The position numbers and the translations under genes are program-made. Below, piece after piece: positions 41,829-50,791 of a stretch of 64,000 nucleotides of DNA. Position 1 is the stretch's first letter; each line of letters opens with the position of its first letter. The notes under the pieces were generated by a model that ran no database searches, was not told the origin of the DNA, and saw only the letters and a program-made list of their open reading frames with translations. This stretch comes from Deltaproteobacteria bacterium HGW-Deltaproteobacteria-6 (lineage in GTDB: Bacteria; Desulfobacterota; Syntrophia; Syntrophales; Smithellaceae): positions 1 through 64,000 of the forward strand of contig PHAT01000002.1 in assembly GCA_002840435.1 (NCBI GenBank), in the 5' to 3' direction.

Positions 41829-43715
41829 ATGTTTATAAAATCGGATATCCGGAAAATTACCATTGCTTTTGAAAAGGCCTTCTATCATGAAGTGTATCTT
41901 GAACTGGGGAAAGCGGGTCTCATCCATCTTGCCCGTTTTCAGGAAAGAGATTCCGTGACGGACGGCGGACTTCAGGCAGAGGAGGCGCTGACCCGTGAAG
42001 TCCTGTCGGAAACGACGTATATCCTCAATGCCTTGCATATTTTGCCTGACGAGGCGGGTTCGGAGGTCAGGCTGGTTAATGCGGTTGAGGATGAAGCGTT
42101 TGCCCGGGCGGTGAAAAAAAAGCTGGAGTACACGGCAAGGCTTCGGGCCAAAATCTGTGAGCAGCAGGAAATTCTGACCCGGGAGATCCAGTACGCCGAA
42201 GCGCTTGAGCGCATGGGCATTGATGCCGGAGCATTCAAAAAAGGAAGAATTCTTCGGACGGTTTTCGGAACGGTGGAGAATACCGACTGGCAGGTTCCGT
42301 CCTACGAGCGGTTTATGATCGCCAGAACCGGGCACTTCGTGTTCGGCATGGCCTTGCCGGCTTTTGCCGCCGATATGCTTCAGTTCCTCAAGGAAAACGG
42401 ATTTACCGACCATTCCGATGAACTCCGGCCGGTGGCTCTGACAACCCTTGCGAAGCGTGCCGATGCCCTGAAGCGGCGCGTGGAAACGCTTGCCGCCTAT
42501 GTCAACCGTCTGAAGGAGGAAAAAGGACAGGCCTTCAGGCAAATGAACGCTGATTACCGGGCTTATGAGGAAATGCTCAAGGCCATGCGGATGTCCGTAT
42601 TTTCATCCCGGGCGATGTTCATCACCGGATGGATGGATGCAAGAGAAAGAACAAGGCTTGTTGAAATCATGCAGACCGTGTGCGGCGGCAGGTTTATCGT
42701 GTCCGATGAGCAGGACCGGGATGCGCCCGTTCGCCTGAGAAACATGCGCTTGTTCCGGCCCTTTGAGCTGCTGGTGAAAACCATGGGAATGCCTTCCCCC
42801 GGCGAACTCGATCCCACGCCCCTTACCGCCGTCACTTATGTGATGATGTTCGGCCTCATGTTCGGCGACCTCGGCCAGGGGTTGATCCTCATGATGTGCG
42901 GCCTGATTTTGAGAAGATTCGGTCAGAAGAAGTTTCGGGAAGAACTTGTGCAGGCGGGCGGGATTCTTCTGGCCTGCGGCGGCTCAGCGGCTGTCTGCGG
43001 CCTGCTCTATGGCAGCGTCTTTTCCAGTGAACATCTTCTGCCCGCCCTCTGGTTCCATCCCACCGGCGATATTATGCGTCTGTTTTTCATGACCATCATG
43101 ATGGGGGTGGTGTTTATCATGATCGGTTTTGGCCTCAATATCATCAACAGTTTTCTTAATTCGGATTATACCGAAGCCCTTCTGGAAAAGCGGGGACTGG
43201 CCATCCTTACCCTCTATGCCGCTATGGTCGTATTTGCCCTGAATTACCAGAGAACCGGTCAGCTCCCGGCGTTCTGGGCGGTTGGTGTTTTTATCTTTCT
43301 GCCCCTGATGGTTTTTTCACTGCGCGGCGTACTGGGAATGATGTTTTTTGAAAAACCAAAGCCGCACAGTATTTCAGAATACATCATCGAAACCGTCATG
43401 GAAGTTGTGGAGATTGGCCTGGGGCTTTTTGCCAACACGATTTCCTTTATCCGGGTGGGCGCCTTCGCGCTTTCCCACGCGGGCCTGAGCATTGTAACCT
43501 ACACGCTCGCGGGCATGGCTGATCCTTCCCTGAAATCCGCCGGTGCCGTTATGATCATTATTCTCGGCAACATTTTCATCATCGGTTTTGAAGGCCTGAT
43601 TTGCGGCATTCAATCCATGCGTCTGGAGTACTATGAGTTTTTCAGCAGGTTTTTCAAAGGAGACGGGGTGGTCTTTTCCCCGTTTACATTAAAGGCGAAA
43701 ACATCGGAGGTGTAA
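41829..43715 (+). CDS. V/A-type ATPase subunit I (membrane a-like subunit)
   Basis: The 628 residues have a cytosolic N-terminal half with coiled coils (about 1-320) and a membrane half with about seven segments. MMFGLMFGDLGQG (about 342) and NTISFIRVGAFALSHAG near residue 540 are typical; the Arg in that motif is the residue facing the c ring. The subunit carries the ion half-channels. The ATG at 41829 is preferred because GAGG precedes it; a GTG at 41817 overlaps the stop of subunit C. It is followed one base on by the K gene. Confidence 0.93.
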   Translation: MFIKSDIRKITIAFEKAFYHEVYLELGKAGLIHLARFQERDSVTDGGLQAEEALTREVLSETTYILNALHILPDEAGSEVRLVNAVEDEAFARAVKKKLEYTARLRAKICEQQEILTREIQYAEALERMGIDAGAFKKGRILRTVFGTVENTDWQVPSYERFMIARTGHFVFGMALPAFAADMLQFLKENGFTDHSDELRPVALTTLAKRADALKRRVETLAAYVNRLKEEKGQAFRQMNADYRAYEEMLKAMRMSVFSSRAMFITGWMDARERTRLVEIMQTVCGGRFIVSDEQDRDAPVRLRNMRLFRPFELLVKTMGMPSPGELDPTPLTAVTYVMMFGLMFGDLGQGLILMMCGLILRRFGQKKFREELVQAGGILLACGGSAAVCGLLYGSVFSSEHLLPALWFHPTGDIMRLFFMTIMMGVVFIMIGFGLNIINSFLNSDYTEALLEKRGLAILTLYAAMVVFALNYQRTGQLPAFWAVGVFIFLPLMVFSLRGVLGMMFFEKPKPHSISEYIIETVMEVVEIGLGLFANTISFIRVGAFALSHAGLSIVTYTLAGMADPSLKSAGAVMIIILGNIFIIGFEGLICGIQSMRLEYYEFFSRFFKGDGVVFSPFTLKAKTSEV

Positions 43716-43716
43716 G

Positions 43717-44049
43717 ATGATCAGGGACAAGCTTTTGACTTTTTTGACCTGGGGGATTTTTTCATGCGCAGGGTTGTGCCTTTTTCCGGCGCTGTTATGG
43801 GCGGCTGAGGGAAGTCCGGGGAAAGCTTCCACCGACGCGATCGGATTGGCTTACATCGGAGCGGGAGTGGCCGTGGGATTCGCCTGTCTGGCCAGCGGTT
43901 ACGCGGTGGCCAAAATCGGTTCAGCAGCCATCGGGGCGGTCAGTGAAAAACCGGAGCTGATGGGGCGAACCCTGGTTTTTCTGGGGTTGGCGGAAGGGAT
44001 TGCCATTTACGGTCTCATTATCGCGATCATGATTTTGAATAAATTGTAA
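43717..44049 (+). CDS. V/A-type ATPase subunit K (c-ring)
   Basis: The 110 residues form a single helical hairpin, the ion-carrying Glu lying in GLAEGIAIYGLII, preceded by GAGVAVGFACLASGYAVAKIGSAAIGAVSEKPE, of which GSAAIGAVSEKPE is the loop. It has an N-terminal extension of about 38 residues with its own hydrophobic stretch (FSCAGLCLFPALLWAAEG), which looks like a cleavable signal peptide. GGAGG precedes the ATG. Whether it carries H+ or Na+ cannot be decided by eye. A 16-base palindrome follows the stop codon. Confidence 0.92.
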   Translation: MIRDKLLTFLTWGIFSCAGLCLFPALLWAAEGSPGKASTDAIGLAYIGAGVAVGFACLASGYAVAKIGSAAIGAVSEKPELMGRTLVFLGLAEGIAIYGLIIAIMILNKL

Positions 44050-44094
44050 TCCCGCTTAAGCGGGAAGAATGCTAAACTGCCGCAGCTTGCTGCG
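44050..44094. repeat. Two short hairpins between subunit K and F genes
   Basis: TCCCGCTTAAGCGGGA (44050-44065) is a perfect 16-base palindrome beginning on the last base before the stop-adjacent spacer. CGCAGC-TT-GCTGCG (44081-44094) follows. Both have very small loops. The second core also appears in the 18-bp palindrome at the end of the RND gene (62256-62293), in keeping with a dispersed REP-like unit. Confidence 0.6.
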
Positions 44095-44106
44095 AGGTGT
44101 TTGATT

Positions 44107-44412
44107 ATGGAAAAAATTTACATGATCGGGGACATGCATACGGTAAGCGCGTTTCGCCTGGCCGGCGTGGAAGGAGTGGTTGCGGTTCCCGCCCGGGCCG
44201 CAATCGTGCTCGAAGAGATTGTCAGAAAGAAAGACGCCGGGATCGTCCTGATCACCAACGAGCTGGCTTCCGGACTCGATGAGCGCATTGCGGAGATCAA
44301 CCTCAACAGGCCGTCACCGGTGGTTGTTGAAATTCCCGGTATTGACGACCGGGAAGGCTTCCGCGGATCGGTGATGGGGTATGTGTCGGAGGCATTGGGT
44401 ATCTCGCTATGA
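44107..44412 (+). CDS. V/A-type ATPase subunit F
   Basis: The 101-residue protein has the subunit F pattern: IYMIGDMHTVSAFRLAGVEG, IVLITNELASGLDERI and PVVVEIPGIDD. It is part of the central rotor with subunit D. GAGGTG lies before the ATG at 44107; a TTG at 44101 is in frame but less likely. Gaps of 57 and 193 bases on either side hold short hairpins, in contrast to the near-zero spacing elsewhere in the operon. Confidence 0.85.
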   Translation: MEKIYMIGDMHTVSAFRLAGVEGVVAVPARAAIVLEEIVRKKDAGIVLITNELASGLDERIAEINLNRPSPVVVEIPGIDDREGFRGSVMGYVSEALGISL

Positions 44413-44605
44413 CAATTTCGCTTGGAATATTCCGCTTTGCAGCGGAAATTCCCGGTAAGGTAGGCACTATTTATAATGCGCCCCTGGTCGGGATGCGCTC
44501 CCGGTCTTCGGTTAACTTTGTTGGCTGCGTCGTCGGCTTCCTCTTCGGGAAGTGACGCCGACGAGGCGGCAGCTTCAAATCGAAATGTCATCTAAAGGAT
44601 TGGGC
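44413..44605. repeat. Spacer with REP-like hairpins between subunit F and E genes
   Basis: TCCGCT-TTGC-AGCGGA forms a hairpin around 44431-44446. CGTCGGCTTCC (44531-44541) pairs with GGAAGTGACGCCGACG (CGTCGGC/GCCGACG and TTCC/GGAA; 44548-44563). No protein-like frame is seen. The spacer looks inserted in an otherwise compact operon. Confidence 0.5.
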
Positions 44606-45214
44606 ATGGACAATACAACACTCGAAAGTTCCATAAAACGGGAATCGGAAGAAATGATTGCCGCCATCAAAGATAAGGAGACCGCCGAGATCCGGCGACT
44701 CGATGAGGATTACGCCGCAGAGATTGAACGCTTCCGTAAAAAGATCGAAGCCGAAACCCAGGCTCGCATTGATCAGGAGCTTTCCCGCCTGGAAAACAAA
44801 GCCATTCTGGAAAGAAAAAAACTGAACCTGACGAGTGTGGAACAATTTATCAACTGCACGGTGGAAGAGGTGATGAAGGGGATCAGAAATAACCCGCGCT
44901 ACAGGCAATTTCTGGTGAATGCGGCTTGCAGCGCCGCTCTTCAAATATCCGGCGGTGTGGAAGTGCGGCTGAAGCGGGAAGACCTTGTTCTGGGTGAGGA
45001 GATTACGGCGGCCATCCGGAAGGCACGCGGCAGTCAGCCCGTTGTCATCAACGCGGATGCCTCGATCGGATGGGGCGGATGTCTTGTTCTGGATGAGGCC
45101 CAGGGCCGCATCTTCAACCATACGCTGGAGAGAATATCCTACCGGAAAGCATTGCTGATCCGCCAGAAGGCCGTAAAAGTTATGACCGATCATACCGGAG
45201 ATGATAAAAAGTAG
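44606..45214 (+). CDS. V/A-type ATPase subunit E (peripheral stalk)
   Basis: The 202-residue protein has a long charged N-terminal coiled coil (about 1-80) and a globular C-terminal part, with GIRNNPRYRQFLVNAA and INADASIGWGGCLVLDEAQGRI in the latter, as in subunit E. It pairs with H/G in the stator. The ATG at 44606 follows AAGGA by seven bases. It lies between F and A, the position of E in many operons. Confidence 0.85.
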   Translation: MDNTTLESSIKRESEEMIAAIKDKETAEIRRLDEDYAAEIERFRKKIEAETQARIDQELSRLENKAILERKKLNLTSVEQFINCTVEEVMKGIRNNPRYRQFLVNAACSAALQISGGVEVRLKREDLVLGEEITAAIRKARGSQPVVINADASIGWGGCLVLDEAQGRIFNHTLERISYRKALLIRQKAVKVMTDHTGDDKK

Positions 45215-45247
45215 AATTTTCCCGGGGCGGAATCCTAAGGAGTGACT

Positions 45248-47020
45248 GTGGACGAAACATTGACAGGTAAAGTGATTGCGGTAAACGGCCCGATTGTCAA
45301 GGCGGTCGGACTGTCCGGGATAAGAATGTTCGATATCGCCGAAGTGGGGCCCGACCGGCTCATCGGTGAAGTGATCCGGCTTGCTGAAGATGTTGCCATC
45401 ATTCAGGTATATGAAGACAACACGGGGCTGAAGCCGGGCGACGAAGTGCTTTCCTACGGCCGGCCGCTTTCCGTTCTTCTGGGACCGGGACTGATTGCCA
45501 GCATCTATGACGGCATTCAGCGGCCTCTGGTCGGTATCTCCGAGATGTGCGGAAGTTATATCCGGAAGGGGATAAAACTCTCTCCTCTGGATACGGCGAA
45601 GAAGTGGGATTTTAAACCGCTGATGGAATCCGGAGCGGAGGTCAGGGAGGGAAGTGTTGTCGGCGAAATTCAGGAGAGCCCGCTGGTTCTGCACCGGGTG
45701 CTTGTTCCTCCCGGTATTTCCGGCAAACTGACCCGCATCGCCCCGGCCGGCGCCTACACGATCGAGGATGATATCTACGTGGTGGACACGGGGAAAATTA
45801 TCTTTAACGGTAAGCTTGCCGCTTACTGGCCGGTTCGCAAACCGCGCCCCAATAAAAGCAGAAAGAAGCCTTCCCTTCCCCTGATTACGGGGCAGAGAGT
45901 TATCGATACCTTTTTCCCCATTGCCCGCGGGGGCACGGCGGCCATCCCCGGCGGATTTGGAACGGGGAAGACCATGACGCAGCATGCGTTGGCGAAGTGG
46001 TGTAATGCCGATATCATCATCTACATCGGCTGCGGGGAGCGCGGCAATGAGATGACGGACGTTCTGACGGACTTTCCGAAACTGGTTGATGAAAGAAACG
46101 GCAGGCCGCTGATCGAACGCACGGTCATGATTGCCAACACCTCCAACATGCCGGTGCCCGCGCGTGAGGTCAGTATCTACACCGGCGTGACCATCGCGGA
46201 ATATTACCGTGACATGGGATACAGTGTGGCCGTCATGGCCGACTCCACGTCGCGCTGGGCGGAGGCCCTGCGGGAGCTCGCCAGCCGTCTGGGGGACATG
46301 CCCGCGGAGGAAGGATTTCCTCCTTATCTGGCGACGCGGCTGGCCGAATTTTATGAACGGGCGGGTCTGGTCGAAACGCTGTCGGGTAAGGAAGGGGACA
46401 TCACCATCATCGGGGCTGTGTCTCCCCCCGGCGGTGATTTCTCGGAACCCGTCACCCAGCATACATCCAGGTTTGTAAGGTGCTTCTGGGCTCTGGACAA
46501 AACGCTGGCTGACGCGCGGCACTATCCGTCCATCAGCTGGATCGACAGCTATACCGAATATCTCTCCGACATCGAGGACTGGTGGAAGACCCTCGACCCG
46601 GAATGGCTCACCACGAGAAATGAAGTCATGAATATTCTGCTGGAAGATCACAGGCTCGAGCAGGTGGTGAAACTGGTTGGAAGCGACGCGCTGCCGCCCG
46701 CTGAACAATACATTCTTTTCTGCGCTGAAGCCGTCAAGAACGCCTTCCTGCAGCAGAACTCTTTCGATCCTCAGGACAAGTTCTGCTCTCCGGCCAAGCA
46801 GATCAAAATCCTGGCGTGCCTGCTCAGCCTTTATAAAAAAGGCCTGGAGCAGGTGCATGCGGGAATAACCGTGAAAGATATTGCCGCGCTGGATGTTGTC
46901 GCCCGGATCGTGCGGCTGAAATCCGAAATTTCCAATCAGGATATCGGAAAGATCGACGAGTATCAGAGAATGCTGGAGCAGAAACTGGCTTCGCTCAAAG
47001 CGCCGTCAGGAGGAGTGTAA
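45248..47020 (+). CDS. V/A-type ATPase catalytic subunit A
   Basis: The 590-residue protein has the A-subunit P-loop [12 protein letters not shown] (Lys241), the extra non-homologous region that distinguishes it from F-type beta, [25 protein letters not shown] and [11 protein letters not shown]. It binds and hydrolyses or makes ATP. The start is a GTG at 45248, five bases after AAGGAG; a GTG at 45242 overlaps that site. All catalytic signatures are intact. It sits in the order E-A-B-D. Confidence 0.97.
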   Translation: MDETLTGKVIAVNGPIVKAVGLSGIRMFDIAEVGPDRLIGEVIRLAEDVAIIQVYEDNTGLKPGDEVLSYGRPLSVLLGPGLIASIYDGIQRPLVGISEMCGSYIRKGIKLSPLDTAKKWDFKPLMESGAEVREGSVVGEIQESPLVLHRVLVPPGISGKLTRIAPAGAYTIEDDIYVVDTGKIIFNGKLAAYWPVRKPRPNKSRKKPSLPLITGQRVIDTFFPIARGGTAAIPGGFGTGKTMTQHALAKWCNADIIIYIGCGERGNEMTDVLTDFPKLVDERNGRPLIERTVMIANTSNMPVPAREVSIYTGVTIAEYYRDMGYSVAVMADSTSRWAEALRELASRLGDMPAEEGFPPYLATRLAEFYERAGLVETLSGKEGDITIIGAVSPPGGDFSEPVTQHTSRFVRCFWALDKTLADARHYPSISWIDSYTEYLSDIEDWWKTLDPEWLTTRNEVMNILLEDHRLEQVVKLVGSDALPPAEQYILFCAEAVKNAFLQQNSFDPQDKFCSPAKQIKILACLLSLYKKGLEQVHAGITVKDIAALDVVARIVRLKSEISNQDIGKIDEYQRMLEQKLASLKAPSGGV

Positions 47021-47021
47021 A

Positions 47022-48413
47022 ATGTCCGCGGAAATTGAATATTCAAACCTGTCAGGAATCTCCGGCCCGCTGATCTTTGTCGACGGCATCAAAGGGGTTG
47101 GTTACGGCGATATCGTGGAAATCCGGGACGCCTCGGGGGAAATAAGAATCGGCCAGACATTGGAGGTTGATGAACAAAGAGCCGTCGTTCAGGTGTTTGA
47201 AGGAACCAGCGGGCTTTCGGTGAAAGGTACAAGGGTAACTTTTGTGGGAAAGGCCCTTGAGATTCCCGTGGACCGCGATATGCTGGGCAGGGTCTTCGAT
47301 GGCCTGGGCCGGCCCATCGACGGCGCCCCGCAGGTGATTACCGACCGGATGATGAATGTCAACGGCCTGCCGATCAATCCCTGGAGCCGGGAGTATCCCC
47401 GGGACTTTATTCAGACGGGTATCTCGGCGATTGACGGGATGAACACACTCATCCGCGGCCAGAAGCTCCCGATCTTCTCGGGCAGCGGCATGCCGCACAA
47501 CCGCATTGCCGCCCAGATCGCCCGCCAGGCGAGGATTCTGACCGCCGAGGAAGAATTTACCGTCATCTTCGCCGCCATGGGTGTAAAGTTCGACGTGGCG
47601 AGATTTTTTATCGATTCCCTGGAAGAGTCGGGCGTGCTCACGCACTCCGCCATATTCTTAAGCCTGGCCGATTCGCCGTCCATTGAACGCCTGGTCACGC
47701 CGCGCACGGCGCTGACGCTGGCGGAGTATCTGGCCTTTGAGGAAGGGATGCATGTTCTGGTCATCCTGACCGATATGACGAATTACTGCGAAGCGCTCCG
47801 TGAATTGTCCAGTTCACGCGGCGAGATTCCTTCGCGGAAAGGCTATCCGGGCTATCTTTACAGCGACCTGGCTTCCGTCTATGAACGTGCCGGGCGGCTC
47901 AAAGGGGGGAAGGGGTCCATTACGCAGGTGCCGATCCTCACGATGCCGAGCGACGACATTTCGCATCCCGTGCCGGACTTGACCGGATACATTACCGAGG
48001 GGCAGATTGTTCTGGAACGGGCGCTTTTCAACAAGGGCATCTATCCGCCGATTGCCGGATTGCCGTCGCTATCGCGGCTGATGAAAGATGGCATAGGCGT
48101 CGGACGGACACGCAAAGACCACGGCCAGGTGGCCGCTCAGCTTTTTGCTTCCTACGCGAAAGTCAAGCGCATCAGAGCGCTGGCTGCGATTGTCGGGGAA
48201 GAGGAGCTTTCCGACCTCGATAAAATTTATCTGAAATTTGGAACGGCTTTTGAGGAGATATTTTTACGACAGGCTTATGAGGAAAACCGTTCCATCGAGC
48301 AAACGCTGGATATCGGCTGGCGCATGCTCTCGCTTTTGCCCCGCGACGAACTGTACCGCATCGCGAGGGAGGATATCCAGCAATACTATATGCCGGAGGC
48401 CCAGGGTTCATAA
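47022..48413 (+). CDS. V/A-type ATPase subunit B (non-catalytic)
   Basis: The 463-residue protein alternates with A in the catalytic head. [44 protein letters not shown] (the degenerate P-loop is FSGSGMPHN) and [16 protein letters not shown] are family features. GGAGG precedes the ATG, which begins one base after the stop of A. The stop TAA shares its last base with the ATG of subunit D. Confidence 0.97.
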   Translation: MSAEIEYSNLSGISGPLIFVDGIKGVGYGDIVEIRDASGEIRIGQTLEVDEQRAVVQVFEGTSGLSVKGTRVTFVGKALEIPVDRDMLGRVFDGLGRPIDGAPQVITDRMMNVNGLPINPWSREYPRDFIQTGISAIDGMNTLIRGQKLPIFSGSGMPHNRIAAQIARQARILTAEEEFTVIFAAMGVKFDVARFFIDSLEESGVLTHSAIFLSLADSPSIERLVTPRTALTLAEYLAFEEGMHVLVILTDMTNYCEALRELSSSRGEIPSRKGYPGYLYSDLASVYERAGRLKGGKGSITQVPILTMPSDDISHPVPDLTGYITEGQIVLERALFNKGIYPPIAGLPSLSRLMKDGIGVGRTRKDHGQVAAQLFASYAKVKRIRALAAIVGEEELSDLDKIYLKFGTAFEEIFLRQAYEENRSIEQTLDIGWRMLSLLPRDELYRIAREDIQQYYMPEAQGS

Positions 48414-49036
48414 TGCCGAAAATAGAATTGCCGCCCACAAAATCATCGCTCAGGAAGCTTAAGGAAGATCTTTCTTTCGCTTATGAGGGATACGACCTGC
48501 TCAACCAGAAACGTGAGATTCTGGCTATTGAGATTGTCCGGAAGATTGATGAAATCCGCAGGATTGAGGCGGATTTTCAGCAGGTTTTAAATGAACTCTA
48601 TGCATCCTATCGCAAGGCGGCTGTGGATGTGGGGGCAGATGCCATGACCTTGCAGAGTTGCTCGGAAGTGAGAAGCTATTTCCTCCGTATGGACTTTACC
48701 AAACTCATGGGGCTGAAAATGCCGGTGATCAGGCTTGCTCTCAAAAAGCCTCATGCTGTTTTTACGCTGCAGCAAACCTCCGCCACTTATGATGAAGCAA
48801 AAGATCTATCCCGAAAGACGCTGCTGATCCTTGCTGAATACGCAACCATGACCAAGTCCATCATGATGCTTTCGCGGGAGTTGAAGAAAGTGCAGCGCCG
48901 GGTGAATGCCCTGGAGAAGATTTTCATTCCCCAGCATGAGGAAGCCAGAAAATACATCACCGATCGCATTGAGGAAATGGAGCGGGAAGAAGTGTATGTG
49001 AAAAAGCTCATCCGTCAGCGGATGGCCTCTGAATAA
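48413..49036 (+). CDS. V/A-type ATPase subunit D (rotor shaft)
   Basis: The 207-residue protein has two long helical arms as in subunit D: YDLLNQKREILAIEIV near the N-terminus and KKVQRRVNALEKIFIPQHEEARKYI, of which RRVNALEKIFIP is the signature. It forms the central shaft with F. It overlaps the stop of B by one base, so it is translationally coupled. It is the last gene of the operon; no clear terminator follows. Confidence 0.95.
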   Translation: MPKIELPPTKSSLRKLKEDLSFAYEGYDLLNQKREILAIEIVRKIDEIRRIEADFQQVLNELYASYRKAAVDVGADAMTLQSCSEVRSYFLRMDFTKLMGLKMPVIRLALKKPHAVFTLQQTSATYDEAKDLSRKTLLILAEYATMTKSIMMLSRELKKVQRRVNALEKIFIPQHEEARKYITDRIEEMEREEVYVKKLIRQRMASE

Positions 49037-49177
49037 AACTTACCCTGATCCTTTATATTCTTCCCGGCGCAGGAAACAGCGTTTGCCGGCTGCCGGTATC
49101 CGGTACAATAGTTGACGAAACGGGTCAATGGTGTATAATCGAATCTATTGAAGACGTGCCGTCAATAAGGAGATCGG

Positions 49178-49663
49178 ATGACAAAAAAAGCTTTTCAGGA
49201 TTACTACCCGGACCATTTCAGCCACTGTTACGGCTGCGGCCGTCTCAACGAGCATGGCATGCAGATCAAGAGTTACTGGGATGGTGAAGAAGCCGTCTGT
49301 ATTCACACGCCCGAAGCCCGTTACACGGGCGGGGCGCCCGGACATGTCTATGGCGGGTTGATCGCGTCGCTGATCGACTGTCACTCCATGGGCACGGCGG
49401 CCGCCGCCAAATACCACGCCGAAAACCGCGAAATGGGCGCCGAGCCGGCTCTTCGTTTTGTGACCGCGTCGCTGCATGTCAATTACCTTTTGCCCACTCC
49501 GATGGGCGGCCCTCTGGAAATCCGCGCGAAGGCCAGAGAAATCAAGGGACGCAAGGTGATTGTGGAGGCGCGTCTCATCGCGGGCGGCAAGGTCTGCGCG
49601 ACCGGAGAAGTGGTCGCGGTCCAGGTGCCTGAACATTTGACGCCAAAGAATATAAAAGAATAA
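49178..49663 (+). CDS. PaaI-family hotdog thioesterase
   Basis: The 161-residue hotdog-fold protein shows CYGCGRLNEHGMQIKS at the N-terminus, PGHVYGGLIASLIDCHSMGTA with the central helix, and LHVNYLLPTPMGGPLEI. These fit acyl-CoA thioesterases of the PaaI/YiiD-like group. The likely substrate is an acyl-CoA. AAGGAG lies six bases before the ATG. It is a single gene between the ATPase operon and the convergent mtgA. Confidence 0.88.
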   Translation: MTKKAFQDYYPDHFSHCYGCGRLNEHGMQIKSYWDGEEAVCIHTPEARYTGGAPGHVYGGLIASLIDCHSMGTAAAAKYHAENREMGAEPALRFVTASLHVNYLLPTPMGGPLEIRAKAREIKGRKVIVEARLIAGGKVCATGEVVAVQVPEHLTPKNIKE

Positions 49664-49683
49664 GAAAACCGGTCGGGACCGGG
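49664..49683 (-). terminator. Weak intrinsic terminator for mtgA
   Basis: On the minus strand CCGGT-CCCG-ACCGG (49682-49669 read inward) is followed by TTTTCTTA. The stem is only five pairs, so the call is modest. It lies between the convergent thioesterase and mtgA genes. Confidence 0.4.
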
Positions 49684-49705
49684 GGCAGCGTCCTCGCCTT
49701 GGCCA

Positions 49706-50542
49706 TTAAGGTACTTCTTTGGGGGGCGTCATGACTTCGGATGCGCCGGTTTGAGGATTTTCACCGGACTCCCGGATTTCCTCTTTTTTCCCTTCAAGGG
49801 CGTCGTCTTTTTCTTCCAGGACTTCATCGTATTCTTCAATGACAATGCCGCGGCGCACCATGATCTGATAAATTCTATCCGCGCGGTTGGACGCATATTG
49901 TGAACTGCCGTCAGGTCGAAAGCGCCTTGGATTGGGCAGGGCGGCGGCCAGTTCCGCCGCTTCGCGCGGGCCAAGCCCCCCGGCGGATTTGCCGTAATAT
50001 TTACGCGCGGCCGCCCCGATGCCGAACATGCCGTCTCCCCACTCGGCAACATTTAAATAGAGTTCCATAATTCTTCTCTTGCTCAGTTGCTGTTCAATAC
50101 GCCAGGTCAGGATGGCTTCTTTGATTTTTCGAATCGGGTTCTTGTCCGGAGTCAGATATAAATTTTTTGCCAGTTGCTGCGATATCGTGCTTCCGCCGGC
50201 TTTAAATTTCTTCTTTTTAATATCTTTTTCCAGCGCCTTCTGCATGGCCTCAAAATCAAAACCTTCGTGAGACCAGAATTTATCATCTTCGGCAATAATA
50301 ACCGCCTTCATGGCGTAAGGCGATATTTGTGAAAGCGGCACCCAGGATGTCGAAATTTTTTTCTTGATGCCTTTTTCCTTCCACATATCTTCCCGATACT
50401 CCATAAAAGCGGTTTTACCGGGACGATTCTTCGAGAGATCAGCCACGTTCGGATAGAAAAAATAACGGCCGACATCTATTGCGAAAAAAACCAGTAAGGC
50501 AAGGACGCTCCATAAAAATATTTTTTTCCAGTGATGCATCAT
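49706..50542 (-). CDS. mtgA: Monofunctional peptidoglycan transglycosylase
   Basis: The 278-residue membrane protein has one N-terminal segment (about 8-24) and a GT51 domain with AEDDKFWSHEGFD (catalytic Glu85), GGSTISQQLAKNLYL, RKIKEAILTWRIE and KRRIMELYLNVAEWG. It polymerises lipid II glycan strands at the periplasmic face. The usual family length is about 230-245; this one has an extra acidic tail of about 40 residues (VLEEKDDALEGKKEE and following). There is no transpeptidase domain. It lies apart from other wall genes but near a LysM/NlpC hydrolase on the opposite strand. Confidence 0.95.
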   Translation of the reverse strand: MMHHWKKIFLWSVLALLVFFAIDVGRYFFYPNVADLSKNRPGKTAFMEYREDMWKEKGIKKKISTSWVPLSQISPYAMKAVIIAEDDKFWSHEGFDFEAMQKALEKDIKKKKFKAGGSTISQQLAKNLYLTPDKNPIRKIKEAILTWRIEQQLSKRRIMELYLNVAEWGDGMFGIGAAARKYYGKSAGGLGPREAAELAAALPNPRRFRPDGSSQYASNRADRIYQIMVRRGIVIEEYDEVLEEKDDALEGKKEEIRESGENPQTGASEVMTPPKEVP

Positions 50543-50791
50543 GAATTGTTTCCCTTTTTTTCAGTTGCCGTTTCCTATACCTCATTAAAAAAGAATGCAA
50601 AATAAATTTGACAGTCCCTGTGTTTTTTAGTATGTCAACTAACACGAAGCTGGTGATAGGCTTTTTTATGTAGAACTTCGTTTTCTGTGTGCAGTAAATT
50701 ATCCTTAGATATATTTACACTGAGCGGCAATGGGCTGCAATCTGTGCACCGTTAACAAAATGGGACCCCCCCGCAAAAAAGGAGGTACTTC

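Noticed and set aside
44588-46858. A 756-codon open frame on the minus strand opposite V-ATPase subunits E and A
   Set aside because: It mirrors highly conserved ATPase genes in an antisense frame, has no recognisable domains and has His/Gly/Arg-rich composition typical of antisense frames in GC-rich genes.
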